NCBI RefSeq assembly: GCF_023558375.1
Contig: NZ_CP083761.1
Span: 3,916,001 to 3,980,000, forward strand
Source: Chroococcidiopsis sp. CCMEE 29
GTDB lineage: Bacteria > Cyanobacteriota > Cyanobacteriia > Cyanobacteriales > Chroococcidiopsidaceae
DNA: 64,000 nucleotides
Direction: 5' to 3'
The notes under the pieces are model-generated. The model saw only the letters and a list, made by a program, of their open reading frames with translations, ran no database searches and was not told the origin of the DNA. Every line of letters begins with the position of its first letter. Positions within the stretch are counted from its first letter, which is position 1. The position numbers were made by a program, and so were the translations under genes. Below are positions 8,349 through 17,148 of this stretch, one piece after another.

Positions 8349-10988
8349 TCAACCTTTGACCGAAGACTTAGCTTCCAGATCCTCTAGGCGGCTTTTGAGT
8401 TCCTGATTCGCTTTTTTGAGCTGTTCAAGTTCTTCCCGTACCTGTTTGACCGCTTGGTCAGTGCCAGAACTTTTTTGCACCTTAGAAATTGCTTCTTCTG
8501 CCATGCGACGCACGCGACCATCTGGTGTTTGGTCAGCTAAAGAGCGCAGAATACCGATTGCTTTAGGAGTTTCCATTTGTCCCAGTGCAATCACTACCGC
8601 GACTTGAGTTAAGAAGAAAGTTTCCCTAGCAAGTTCTGCTAATCGGTCCAAAATCCGTTCCAAATTGACCGGGGTTTGACCAGTAGAGATAGTTCCCAGT
8701 GCCCGAATTGCTGATAAGCGCAGTGCTTGCGGTTCACCTAGTCTGGTGTATTCCAGAATTAGTTCTAGTGCAGCTTCCGAGGTTTTCAGCTGACTTAAAC
8801 CAGCGATCGCACCTGAGCGCACCACCTCATTCCAACCAGCCCTTTTCTCTAAAACAGTTTTGAGCAGCTTCAACACCTTCTCTTCTTTAGGCTTCTCATC
8901 TAGGCTTGCCGCTGCAATTCCCCCGATCGCTTTAGTGGCTGCTGCCTCAACATAGTAGCTGGCATCGCCATTCTCCACCAACGGTTTCAGAGCCTTATAG
9001 GTGTCATGTATCTTAATATTGGCAAGGGATTCAACCACAGCTCGGCGTACCAAGGCGTTTTCATCTTGCAACCCAGGCAATAACTGATCAAATGCCTGAT
9101 CGAGCTTAATTTCTGCCAGTTGTTTTGCCACTTCTACCCGAACTCCCCAAAAGCGATCGCGCTTCAAAGCAGTTGAAAGCGCCTTCACTGCCTCTAATCC
9201 ACCTTTTTTCGCTAAAGCCTCAGCTGCATAAATGCGAGAAATTGGGTCAGGATCAAATTCTAGTTGCGCTTTTAGTTCTGGCAGTGGATATTCCAAAAAA
9301 ACCGTTTTCAAGAAATTATTTCCAGCATCAAAGCTGACAAACTGGGGTTTTTCCTCTAGAGGGAAGTAAAAACTTTGTTCCCGTTCATTAACCCTTACAG
9401 TAAAGGTTTTAAAGTGAGGAGTAAGTTCTCCTCCTGCTTCCCCTGCTCCCCCTGTCTCCCCTGCTTGCTTCTGGGTATAACCAAAATTAATGGGAATTTT
9501 GAGGTCAAACAGTTCACTGCTGCCGTTATTGCCTTCTTTGGCTTGGGTTTGAGTAACTGTAACCTTAGCCAGCTGACTATCTCCATCCCAAGAGTAAGTA
9601 ACTTTGAAATCAGGATGACCGCCGCGATAAACGTACTGGTCAAATAGAAATAGGAAATTACGCCCAGTTGCCTTTTCAATTGCTCTTAATAAATCGACGG
9701 TTTCTACGGTTTTATGGGCATTGTCTTGAACGAAGGTGTGAATTGCCTGCCAAAACAACTCGTCTCCCAACTCGGCTCGGATCATGTGGTAAACACAGGA
9801 GCCTTTTTCGTAGAGGTGACGGTCATACAGTTCGATCGCTTCCCGGTAGACATGGGTAACAATTGGGCGACGGTAGCGGCTACTGTCCTCGTTAATATAG
9901 TTGCGAGCCTCTAGCAAACGGTAGTAAGCTGCATCCTCAGCGCCATACTCCTGTTCTGTCCACATCACTTCAGAGTAAGAAGCCATGCCTTCTTTGATCC
10001 AGGCATGAGACCAATGCTTGATCACAACCAAATCCCCAAACCATTGGTGTGCTAGTTCGTGAGCCACCAAGCTTTCAGTCATGCGGTTATCCAACGCCGC
10101 TCGTTCATCTAGTAAACAACGGTCAGTCAACAGGGTGGTGGAGGTGTTTTCCATGCCTCCAAAAATAAAGTCATCAACGCAGACTTGGGCGTATTTGGGA
10201 AAGGCGTAGGGATAGCCATACTTGTCGCTGAAGAACTCAATCATGCGGGGCGTTTTGCCCATGCTACGCCGAGCATCTTCCTCTCGTCCCTTTTCCACAT
10301 AGTAAGTTACTGGTTTACCGTTCCACTCATCCTGAATCTCGGCGAAGTCTCCTACCGCCAGGGTCATTAAGTAGGAGGGATGGACTTGCTCTTGAGACCA
10401 GTGGTAAATTTTATAGTCGCCATCTTCCTCCGTATGAATCAGCCGCCCGTTGGAGATAGCGATTAAAGGTTTAGGGACTCTAACCCGAATTTCTGAAGTC
10501 GCTAGTTGACCTGGGTAGTCGAAGCAGGGAAACCAGAAGCGGGAGTCTTCATCTTCTCCTTGAGTCCAAACTTGAGTAGGTTTGTTGGGATAGTGTTTAT
10601 CAGGAGCAATAAAGTAGATGCCGCGTTGAGGTTTTTCGATCGAGTAAGCGATCGCCATCTGGATCGACTTGCCAATCTGTGTGGGTGTAGAAAGTTGAAT
10701 CTGCAACTGGGAACCGTCGTAATCAAACGTTTGCTGCACGTTGTCAACTTGCACAGATTGGATATTCAGGTTAACCGCATCCAATATCAATCGATCAATG
10801 CCATTGCGGATTGGTTTTAGCTGGATAGTGCAAGTGCCGTTATAACTCTGGTTAGGAATATCTAAGTTGAGGTCTAGGAAAATATGCTCAACCTGTCCAG
10901 GGCGATCGGGGTTGTAGTGGGGTTTTGCCCCTGGTAATTCAAAGGATCTATGGCGGCTATTTTCTACATCAAAATAAGACTGCGGCAT
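8349..10988 (-). CDS. M1-family zinc aminopeptidase with C-terminal HEAT repeats
   Basis: Removes N-terminal residues from peptides. The M1 hallmarks are the exopeptidase motif GGMEN (about residue 279) and the zinc motif HELAHQW (about residue 311), with the third ligand Glu in IKEGMASY. The N-terminal beta-domain comes first (residues about 20-210). After about residue 560 the chain turns into helical HEAT-like repeats (EALAKKGGLEAVKALSTAL and similar, to about 840), and it ends in a Lys/Glu-rich coiled coil. A low-complexity stretch, QKQAGETGGAGEAGGE (about nt 9425-9475), interrupts the domain before the HEAT part and matches an intergenic repeat. The ATG at 10988 is a good start. Length 879 aa, as in related cyanobacterial enzymes. 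Confidence 0.94.
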   Translation of the reverse strand: MPQSYFDVENSRHRSFELPGAKPHYNPDRPGQVEHIFLDLNLDIPNQSYNGTCTIQLKPIRNGIDRLILDAVNLNIQSVQVDNVQQTFDYDGSQLQIQLSTPTQIGKSIQMAIAYSIEKPQRGIYFIAPDKHYPNKPTQVWTQGEDEDSRFWFPCFDYPGQLATSEIRVRVPKPLIAISNGRLIHTEEDGDYKIYHWSQEQVHPSYLMTLAVGDFAEIQDEWNGKPVTYYVEKGREEDARRSMGKTPRMIEFFSDKYGYPYAFPKYAQVCVDDFIFGGMENTSTTLLTDRCLLDERAALDNRMTESLVAHELAHQWFGDLVVIKHWSHAWIKEGMASYSEVMWTEQEYGAEDAAYYRLLEARNYINEDSSRYRRPIVTHVYREAIELYDRHLYEKGSCVYHMIRAELGDELFWQAIHTFVQDNAHKTVETVDLLRAIEKATGRNFLFLFDQYVYRGGHPDFKVTYSWDGDSQLAKVTVTQTQAKEGNNGSSELFDLKIPINFGYTQKQAGETGGAGEAGGELTPHFKTFTVRVNEREQSFYFPLEEKPQFVSFDAGNNFLKTVFLEYPLPELKAQLEFDPDPISRIYAAEALAKKGGLEAVKALSTALKRDRFWGVRVEVAKQLAEIKLDQAFDQLLPGLQDENALVRRAVVESLANIKIHDTYKALKPLVENGDASYYVEAAATKAIGGIAAASLDEKPKEEKVLKLLKTVLEKRAGWNEVVRSGAIAGLSQLKTSEAALELILEYTRLGEPQALRLSAIRALGTISTGQTPVNLERILDRLAELARETFFLTQVAVVIALGQMETPKAIGILRSLADQTPDGRVRRMAEEAISKVQKSSGTDQAVKQVREELEQLKKANQELKSRLEDLEAKSSVKG
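9425..9475. repeat. In-frame polypyrimidine repeat inside the M1 aminopeptidase gene
   Basis: On the plus strand this reads as units of cccctgctccccctg, the same family as the intergenic block at about 52965-52992. It is translated on the minus strand as Gly/Glu/Ala-rich sequence in the middle of a beta-rich domain. Confidence 0.65.
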
Positions 10989-11030
10989 GGTGAGAGGGAA
11001 CCTGTAATACTAAAAGGTATTGCCTTGAAC

Positions 11031-11122
11031 TATAGCAATCTGATTGATTTGTAGGGCAGGCTTCCAGCCTGTACAGGCAAGATGCCCATCCCACATCTCA
11101 CAACTTATTTAGTATTGCTATG
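11031..11122. mobile_element. Small MITE-like palindromic element
   Basis: Bounded by the inverted repeat ATAGCAAT (11032-11039) and ATTGCTAT (11114-11121), with an inner hairpin in gcaggcttccagcctgtacagg and gcaagatgcccatccca. About 90 bp long with no coding capacity. It lies in the divergent spacer (10989-11281) between the aminopeptidase gene and mscL. The rest of that spacer shows nothing else I can name. Confidence 0.5.
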
Positions 11123-11281
11123 GTTAAAAAACATCTGGATTCTATTGTTTCCAGCCTAACGCCTTCCTCTTCTCAGCTGCAAAATCTTTTGCTCAGCCTA
11201 AATTAGTTAGATATTTCTTCCTGAGGAATGGCGACGTAATACAATACCGCCATCCGTGATTGAGAGGAAAGACTCAAAGCA

Positions 11282-11728
11282 ATGGCTGTAGGACGTAGTA
11301 GAAGGGCGGCAACTGGATTTATCCGAGATTTTCAGGAATTTGCCCTGAAGGGAAATGTGATAGATCTAGCGATCGCTGTGGTCATTGGGGCAGCATTTGG
11401 TAGGATTGTCACTGCTTTTACAGAGGACATCATCATGCCGTTGCTGAATCCTCTGCTGGCAGTAACAGGAAAAGAGTGGCGGGAGTGGACTATTCCGCCT
11501 GGGGTTAGAATCGGCGATTTTTTAGGTACTGTCCTTGATTTTTTGATTGTTGCTTTGGCTTTGTATTTAGCAATTCGGGCGATCGCCAGATTCAAACGCA
11601 AAGAAGAAATGGCTCCACCAGCACCCACAGAAAAAGAGTGTCCTTACTGTTTGGAAAAAGTGCCGCTTGCAGCAACTCGCTGTCGTGCCTGCACTTCAGA
11701 ATTAAAACCCGAAGCTCCGGTAGTATGA
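11282..11728 (+). CDS. mscL: Large-conductance mechanosensitive channel with C-terminal zinc ribbon
   Basis: Tension-gated inner-membrane channel that releases solutes on osmotic downshock. The MscL signature is clear: FQEFALKGNVIDLAIAVVIG at about residues 18-37, the first helix with small residues, then IIMPLLNPL and the second helix LGTVLDFLIVALALYLAIRA (about 80-99). After the helix and a Pro-rich linker the protein adds a zinc-ribbon motif CPYC-x10-CRAC (about residues 120-137), giving 148 residues. The function of the ribbon is unknown. ATG at 11282 is preceded by GAGAGGAAAG. Flanked by unrelated genes. Confidence 0.95.
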   Translation: MAVGRSRRAATGFIRDFQEFALKGNVIDLAIAVVIGAAFGRIVTAFTEDIIMPLLNPLLAVTGKEWREWTIPPGVRIGDFLGTVLDFLIVALALYLAIRAIARFKRKEEMAPPAPTEKECPYCLEKVPLAATRCRACTSELKPEAPVV

Positions 11729-11797
11729 TTAGTAGCGTTATAGATCAAATGCTTGGGCGGGGATTGTCGTTCTAAAGCTGTTTTATTAACTTGACTT

Positions 11798-12715
11798 ATG
11801 ACTACCGTTGTCAATACTGCCCCTGGATTAGCTTCCCGCTTGGTTAACAAAGTGCTGGCAATCAAACCTTTAGCCAACCTTGCCAAACATCAAGCTCGTC
11901 AGATGATGATTAAACGCGCGGAGAAAATTGGAGTACCTTGGACAAAGGAAGTCCAGGCGCTGCGCTCCCACGATTGGGAAAGCCACCTGTCTCAGGTACA
12001 AAACCCTCAGCTCAACTACCCAGACTACTACCTCCGCTCGTTTCACGCTTATGAACAAGGCAATCTTAACTGGGATGCCGCTTTAGAGGTGGAGGTTGCA
12101 GCTTATGCTGTCCATGCAGGAATTTGGTCGAATACTGGCGCAAAAGGTGATCCCATGCTGCGCCAGAGTTATCACGACATCCTTAAAAGCAAAATTGCCG
12201 ACGAACCGCGAGACATTCTGGATTTAGGATGCAGTGTGGGCATGAGTACGTTTGCCCTCCAGAAGGTTTATCCCCAGGCTAAGATTACTGGCTTGGACTT
12301 GTCACCCTATTTTCTCGCTGTTGCTCATTACCGCTCTCAGCAGCGTCATGCTCAAATTAATTGGGTGCATGCGGCAGCTGAATCAACTAGGTTACCAGCA
12401 GGCTCGTTTGATTTAATCTCTGCTTTTTTGATGTTCCATGAACTACCCCAGTCAGCAACCTGGCAGATTTTCCGTGAGGCGCGGCGGGTACTGCGTCCAG
12501 GTGGATATTTGGCAATGATGGATATGAATCCCCAGTCAGAAATTTATGGCAAGATGCCACCCTACATTCTGACTTTACTTAAAAGTACCGAGCCTTATTT
12601 AGATGAGTATTTCACGTTGGATATTGAACAGGCACTAGTCGAAGCAGGTTTCAAGGCTCCCACTATTACTAGTAACAGCCCCCGCCATCGCACTGTGATT
12701 GCCCAGTTGGGATAA
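11798..12715 (+). CDS. Class I SAM-dependent methyltransferase
   Basis: Transfers methyl groups from S-adenosylmethionine; substrate unknown. Motif I DILDLGCSVGMSTFAL (about residues 140-155) binds SAM, followed by motif II ITGLDLSPYFLAVAH (about 164), the acidic post-II region and FDLISAFLMFHELP (about 204), then REARRVLRPGGYLAMMDMNP (about 228). The N-terminal 130 residues form a lysine/arginine-rich helical extension not found in minimal methyltransferases. The gene is followed after 10 bp by the PrsW-like gene, so they may share a transcript. Confidence 0.88.
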   Translation: MTTVVNTAPGLASRLVNKVLAIKPLANLAKHQARQMMIKRAEKIGVPWTKEVQALRSHDWESHLSQVQNPQLNYPDYYLRSFHAYEQGNLNWDAALEVEVAAYAVHAGIWSNTGAKGDPMLRQSYHDILKSKIADEPRDILDLGCSVGMSTFALQKVYPQAKITGLDLSPYFLAVAHYRSQQRHAQINWVHAAAESTRLPAGSFDLISAFLMFHELPQSATWQIFREARRVLRPGGYLAMMDMNPQSEIYGKMPPYILTLLKSTEPYLDEYFTLDIEQALVEAGFKAPTITSNSPRHRTVIAQLG

Positions 12716-12725
12716 ATTCAACTGA

Positions 12726-13679
12726 GTGGGCAGCTTACAGCTGGTATTTTGGGCAGTTATTCCACCGCTTTTACTGCTTTTTTACTACTATCGCCGCGTT
12801 TCCTCGGGATCACCTCTGCTCCAGCTGCTACTATGCTTTGGATTTGGGATTTTATCAGGCTTGGTAGCGCTGGGGTTGGAGTGGGGGTTTGAGCATTTAG
12901 CTAACAGATTTTGGGATTGGGATAGAATCACCCGTTCTCTAGCTGGAATTGCCTTGCGCCAACTGGTGGAAGTTGGTCCGATTGAAGAAGGTAGCAAGTT
13001 AGGTGGCGTATTGTTGTTTCAATACGCGATCGCCTCTAGGCGTTCTACCTCAGTGCGCCCTACTACTATATTTCTGTTCACCATCGCGATCACGCTGGGA
13101 TTTACTGCTGAGGAAAACTGGGTTTATCTTACCAACGGCACGGCATCGGTTGTCGATCGCTTAATTGGTACTCCAGTCCACGCAATGTTTTCTGCACCGT
13201 GGGGTTATGCCCTTGGAGTAGCCAACTCTCCAATTCGTAGGAGAGGATTTATTGCCGCTTGGGTGAATGCTGTAATTTGTCACGCTCTGGTGAATGTTTT
13301 ATCCAGTGCTTGGCGTTATTCTCCACCACTCCGTTTCCTGAGTTATAGTTTATTTCCATTTCTGTTGTGGATGTTTTGGCGGCTGGAGGCATTACTGCGT
13401 AGATTGCAGAGAAAGCCGCCAATTATCCTGATTTCTGGTCTTGTACCTATCCAGCATTATTGGCAGCGGGGTTTAGTGCTATTTGCCCTGATGCTTGGTG
13501 GTAATGCCATTTTTGGCTTTTTTCTCCTGGCAACCAGCCTCAGTCCTTTGAGTCTATCCCAACTATTTTACCCAGATGTTTGGTGGTTTTTAGTTAGCCG
13601 TTTTGTACTTAATCTGATTCCCGGACTCATAGCCTGGGGAATTTACTGCTATTTACGACGCTCATCTGGTCGCTTATAG
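12726..13679 (+). CDS. PrsW-family intramembrane metalloprotease
   Basis: Polytopic membrane protein of the CPBP/PrsW superfamily, whose characterised member PrsW cleaves an anti-sigma factor in Bacillus. Seen: several hydrophobic segments and the paired glutamates of VGPIEEGSKLGGVLL (about residues 82-96), then FTAEENWVYL (about 132) and the histidines in TPVHAMFSAPWGYALG (about 151) and VICHALVNV (about 183). The GTG start at 12726 follows the methyltransferase stop by 10 bp. The protein target is unknown; no sigma or anti-sigma gene is adjacent. Confidence 0.85.
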   Translation: MGSLQLVFWAVIPPLLLLFYYYRRVSSGSPLLQLLLCFGFGILSGLVALGLEWGFEHLANRFWDWDRITRSLAGIALRQLVEVGPIEEGSKLGGVLLFQYAIASRRSTSVRPTTIFLFTIAITLGFTAEENWVYLTNGTASVVDRLIGTPVHAMFSAPWGYALGVANSPIRRRGFIAAWVNAVICHALVNVLSSAWRYSPPLRFLSYSLFPFLLWMFWRLEALLRRLQRKPPIILISGLVPIQHYWQRGLVLFALMLGGNAIFGFFLLATSLSPLSLSQLFYPDVWWFLVSRFVLNLIPGLIAWGIYCYLRRSSGRL

Positions 13680-13688
13680 GTAGCCTTG

Positions 13689-14132
13689 CTACCACTTTTT
13701 GTATGGCAAGAACTTGCCACTCATGATGACTTTGACGCGATCGCCTTTCGGATCTTCTTCCTTTTCTATATCCAGTGTGAAGTCAATGGCACTCATAATG
13801 CCGTCCCCAAACTTCTCATGAATGACCGCTTTGATCGGCATCCCATATACCTGCATAATTTCGTAGAAACGATAAATTAGCGGATCTGTTGGGATTACTG
13901 GCTCTAAAGAACCTTTCAGGGGAGGTTCAATCAAGGATTGAGCTAATTCTGGAGGCAACCCCAGGGCAGAAACAATTTTGCTAGCCTCATCTTCAGAAGC
14001 GCTAGCCTGACGATAGATGACCGAGGCAATCCACACTTCATCACGATCGACAGCTGTTTCTAAATCGGCAAAGGTCATGCCCTTTTCTTTCTTGGCAGCC
14101 AAAAGCTTTTCAGTAATTGCTGAAATTACCAT
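13689..14132 (-). CDS. cynS: Cyanate hydratase (cyanase)
   Basis: Converts cyanate and bicarbonate to ammonia and CO2, so it can supply nitrogen or detoxify cyanate. The 147-residue size from the ATG at 14132 fits cyanase exactly. The C-terminal catalytic part holds the Arg and Glu in [12 protein letters not shown] and the Ser in DGIMSAIDF, and the protein ends in [11 protein letters not shown] as usual. A TTG or GTG 10 codons upstream (14162) is less likely. No transporter genes (cynABD) lie next to it. It converges on the PrsW-like gene with 9 bp between stop codons. Confidence 0.95.
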   Translation of the reverse strand: MVISAITEKLLAAKKEKGMTFADLETAVDRDEVWIASVIYRQASASEDEASKIVSALGLPPELAQSLIEPPLKGSLEPVIPTDPLIYRFYEIMQVYGMPIKAVIHEKFGDGIMSAIDFTLDIEKEEDPKGDRVKVIMSGKFLPYKKW

Positions 14133-14170
14133 TAAAATCTCCGGAATGCTTTTTCTCAACAATTAGTCGT

Positions 14171-14302
14171 AATATCAAATCCGGTTGATTGCCCATGATT
14201 TGGCAGCCCTCACCCCGCCTCCGGCACCCCTCTCCCAAGCTTGGGAGAGGGGCAGGGGGTGAGGGCGAGATCTTACAGTCATTTAAGCGGATTTGATATA
14301 AT
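14171..14302. mobile_element. MITE-like element with terminal inverted repeats and a large palindrome
   Basis: Bounded by the 12-bp inverted repeats ATATCAAATCCG (starting at 14172) and CGGATTTGATAT (ending at 14299). The interior is a long imperfect GC-rich palindrome, with arms gccctcaccccgcc and gggggtgagggc around ctctcccaagcttgggagag. Length about 130 bp, no ORF. The layout is that of a non-autonomous transposable element. The remaining spacer to 14401 shows nothing further. Confidence 0.65.
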
Positions 14303-14401
14303 TACAGCGCTTGTTTTAGAATTTCGCAGTATTTTTTAATACTAAATTACTGCTAAAAGCCTGGAAGTTACGTTCGTTTGTGCAGCAATATGTGTGACTA
14401 T

Positions 14402-15274
14402 CTACACCTGCGTCAGCACTGGTTCACTTGCCGCTGTACTGCTTGAGGCTAATTCTGGTTGAGTGCAGTAAACTTCGCAGGAGTTATTAGGACTTTCAAT
14501 CAGCTTGACTTTGTGTAATTCCGCTCCTAGTTGCCGAATGGGCTGTTGCAGTAGGCTAGAGATGCGAACTGCGATGTTTTCAGCGGTGGGAATAACTTCA
14601 GTAAAGTAGGGAATGTCTTTGTTTAAGAAAGTGTGGTCGAATGGCTCCAGCACCAAGTCTTCAATTACCTGATTTAACACACCTAAGTCAATAATCATCC
14701 CGGTGCGTGGGTCAATTTCGCCTTTGACGGTTACTTCCAGGTGGTAGTTATGTCCGTGACCGTTGGGACGAGCACATTTACCGTAAATCTCAAAGTTTTC
14801 TTTGTCGCTGAGATCGGGATGAGCTAGCCGATGAGCGGCGCTAAAGTGAGTGCTGATGCTGAGGTAAGCTTCCATTCCGTTTCCTAGATAATCGGCCCAA
14901 AGTTCCGGATGTTCAAATAGTTGCACTTTGACTAGCGGTAAGTGAGGTGCCAGCCGCTGCCAGATAACCCGTGCAATGTGCTCAGTCGTGGGCAAGGTTT
15001 GTTGAAATTCTGGCCAAACATCGTTGAGATAGGAAAAATCAAGCTGACTAGTGACTTCCTGCTTAATTACTTGCTTAACTTCCGATAGGTTCTGCACCAT
15101 GCCGTATTGATCTAACTCCCCGGCTATAGAGACAAACAAGACGTAGTTGTGTCCATGCCCTGGAGCGCGGGTGCAAAGGCTAAATTTCTGAAGGTTCTCT
15201 GCTTCGCTCAGTTCTGGCAACCAATATCGGTGGCTAGCTGAGAATTGAGCGCGGCGATTAACGATACATTGCAT
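14402..15274 (-). CDS. Two-domain 6-carboxytetrahydropterin synthase-like protein (QueD family)
   Basis: QueD makes 6-carboxy-5,6,7,8-tetrahydropterin on the way to queuosine and related 7-deazaguanines. Two tandem PTPS domains are present. The N-terminal one (residues about 1-130) has the zinc ligands FSASHRYW and APGHGHNY and the cysteine LCTR, but reads QLDFSYLN where the catalytic Asp-His pair is expected. The C-terminal domain (about 138-265) is complete: FSAAHRL, GKCARPNGHGHNYH and PFDHTFLN. Both end with the substrate Glu (LFEHPELWADY; LIESPNNSCEVY). Start chosen at ATG 15274; a TTG at 15286 is possible. queA, for a later step of queuosine synthesis, is at the far end of the window, not adjacent. 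Confidence 0.9.
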   Translation of the reverse strand: MQCIVNRRAQFSASHRYWLPELSEAENLQKFSLCTRAPGHGHNYVLFVSIAGELDQYGMVQNLSEVKQVIKQEVTSQLDFSYLNDVWPEFQQTLPTTEHIARVIWQRLAPHLPLVKVQLFEHPELWADYLGNGMEAYLSISTHFSAAHRLAHPDLSDKENFEIYGKCARPNGHGHNYHLEVTVKGEIDPRTGMIIDLGVLNQVIEDLVLEPFDHTFLNKDIPYFTEVIPTAENIAVRISSLLQQPIRQLGAELHKVKLIESPNNSCEVYCTQPELASSSTAASEPVLTQV

Positions 15275-15292
15275 GAGCGCTGCCAATTTGGG

Positions 15293-15318
15293 ATTTTAGA
15301 TTTTAGATTTTGGATTGA
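15293..15318. repeat. 'tagattttggatt' dispersed repeat
   Basis: Intergenic copy (attttagattttagattttg) of the family found in frame in the P-ATPase gene. It sits directly upstream of the QueD-like gene. Confidence 0.55.
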
Positions 15319-15405
15319 GAAATTGCTGCTATGTAAAATTTCGTAAACTTGCTCTGCTATCAGGATAAATCAATTTACGTCTAACTCAAAACTCAAAACT
15401 ATTAT

Positions 15406-16128
15406 TTAAGCGATCGCCTCTATAGAAACTTGGGCTTCGCAATGCAATCCAGCGGCAATGCGGAAGAGTTCTTGACCCATGTGCAGGTAGTATTCATCAT
15501 AGTTGAGGTGGAAGTAATTCAACTCGTCCAACCCATCTCCCACCTGATTAAGGCAGTAATAAAGGTGAACTGCAACTCCAGCTACACTGGGGGGATTAGG
15601 CATGGAACGAAAAGCCCGCTGAGCCTCCTTCAGCCAGTCCCGACAAGTTTCTAGATAAGCTTGAAATTCTTCTAGCAGTTCATCATCAAATGGATCAGCC
15701 GCTAATGCCTCAATTTGCTCTTCCAGGGAATTGAGAATGCGACAGAGTAGGCGATTAACTGGCTGATAAACCTGGTGCAGCCATTGTTCCAGTTGCTCAT
15801 CAGCATCTCGTCCAGTTGGACGTGAGGCGTGGTATTGGTTTTGGGCAGTTGTTGTTCGCTGTTGCTGTCCGCGGTGGAAACCGCCATTTGAGTAACTCTG
15901 GCAGGTGGATGCGTTTACTTGCAGTTGCCGATCGTAGGAGCGCCGACTTTGATTATCACCCAAGACCTCATATGCCGCATTAATGCGAATAATTTGTTCG
16001 TTATCTGCTGTGTCCTGATTGCTATCAGGATGAAACAGCTTTACCAAGCGGCGATAGGCTTGCTTAATCTCCGCTTGGCTGGCACGAGGATGAATGTGTA
16101 GGGTTTCGTAGTGGTTAGAATCGACCAT
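15406..16128 (-). CDS. DnaJ-domain protein
   Basis: J-domain co-chaperone-like protein that would stimulate a DnaK ATPase. The J-domain occupies residues 5-66, with YETLHIHPRASQAEIKQAYR, the essential HPD in KLFHPDSN and RSYDRQLQ. There is no zinc-finger or C-terminal DnaJ substrate domain, so it is a type III J-protein. Residues about 110-240 are helical and acidic and unlike known domains. It lies 15 bp after cysK on the same strand and is probably the last gene of an Rrf2-cysK-dnaJ-like transcription unit. Confidence 0.9.
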   Translation of the reverse strand: MVDSNHYETLHIHPRASQAEIKQAYRRLVKLFHPDSNQDTADNEQIIRINAAYEVLGDNQSRRSYDRQLQVNASTCQSYSNGGFHRGQQQRTTTAQNQYHASRPTGRDADEQLEQWLHQVYQPVNRLLCRILNSLEEQIEALAADPFDDELLEEFQAYLETCRDWLKEAQRAFRSMPNPPSVAGVAVHLYYCLNQVGDGLDELNYFHLNYDEYYLHMGQELFRIAAGLHCEAQVSIEAIA

Positions 16129-16143
16129 TCAACCACTTTAGCG

Positions 16144-17106
16144 CTAACTAACCGTAGCTGGCACTCGTGGCTCTAGGTCTTGGAACAATGGTGTACTCAA
16201 ATAGCGCTCGCCAAAGCTGGGCTGAATCATCACAATCAATTTCCCCTGATTTTCTGGACGCTGGGCAACACGAATCGCCGCACACAACGCTGCACCTGAG
16301 GAGATACCAGATAATAGCCCTTCTTCTCGTGCTAGACGCCGACCATAAGCGATCGCTTCATCATCAGTGACGCTGATCACTTCATCAATCAAGTCAACTT
16401 TGAGAACTTGAGGAATAAATCCAGCCCCAATGCCTTGAATTTTGTGCGGTCCCGGGCGACCCCCTACCAAAACTGGACTATTGGTAGGTTCGACGGCAAC
16501 TATTTTAAAACTTGGCTTTCGTGGCTTGATGACCTCTGCTACACCTGTGATTGTGCCACCCGTGCCGACCCCAGCCACCATAATATCCACCTGCCCGTCT
16601 GTATCCTCCCAGATTTCCTCTGCTGTAGTTTCCCGGTGAACCTGTGGATTGGCAGGGTTACGAAACTGTTGCAGCATGTAAGCATTCGGGGTTGTCTCTA
16701 CAATTGCCTGTGCCCGTCGAATCGCGCCGCTCATGCCTTCAATTCCTGGTGTCAGTTCCAGTTCGGCTCCATAAGCACGTAACATTGCCCGCCGCTCAGC
16801 GCTCATTGTTTCTGGCATCGTTAAAATTAACTGATACCCTTTTGCGGCTGCTGCCATTGCTAAGGCAATTCCTGTATTTCCTGAAGTCGGTTCAACCAGG
16901 ATCGTCTTGCCAGGAGCAATCAGCCCTTCCTGCTCCGCTGCATTAATCATGCTGACACCAATTCGATCCTTGACCGAAGCCGCTGGATTCATACTCTCCA
17001 ATTTCACGACAATTTGAGCGACACAACCCTCGGCTTGGGGGATGCGGTTCAGCTGTACTAAGGGAGTACGACCAATTAATTCTGTAATGTCATGGGCAAT
17101 ACGCAT
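16144..17106 (-). CDS. cysK: Cysteine synthase (O-acetylserine sulfhydrylase)
   Basis: PLP enzyme that makes cysteine from O-acetylserine and sulfide. The PLP lysine is in [14 protein letters not shown] (about residue 46), the substrate loop in [12 protein letters not shown] (about 72), and the phosphate-binding glycines in [13 protein letters not shown] (about 180), with GISSGAA near residue 268. The length of 320 residues is standard. The upstream Rrf2-type regulator ends 42 bp before the cysK start on the same strand, an arrangement that suggests sulfur-responsive control. Confidence 0.96.
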   Translation of the reverse strand: MRIAHDITELIGRTPLVQLNRIPQAEGCVAQIVVKLESMNPAASVKDRIGVSMINAAEQEGLIAPGKTILVEPTSGNTGIALAMAAAAKGYQLILTMPETMSAERRAMLRAYGAELELTPGIEGMSGAIRRAQAIVETTPNAYMLQQFRNPANPQVHRETTAEEIWEDTDGQVDIMVAGVGTGGTITGVAEVIKPRKPSFKIVAVEPTNSPVLVGGRPGPHKIQGIGAGFIPQVLKVDLIDEVISVTDDEAIAYGRRLAREEGLLSGISSGAALCAAIRVAQRPENQGKLIVMIQPSFGERYLSTPLFQDLEPRVPATVS

Positions 17107-17148
17107 GGCTTTAAAAAAAGTATGAAGTATGAAGGATAAATTCAGCCT

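Noticed and set aside
9375..9679. Overlapping antisense frames within the aminopeptidase gene
   Set aside because: They arise from the low-complexity repeat and the codon use of the real gene on the minus strand.
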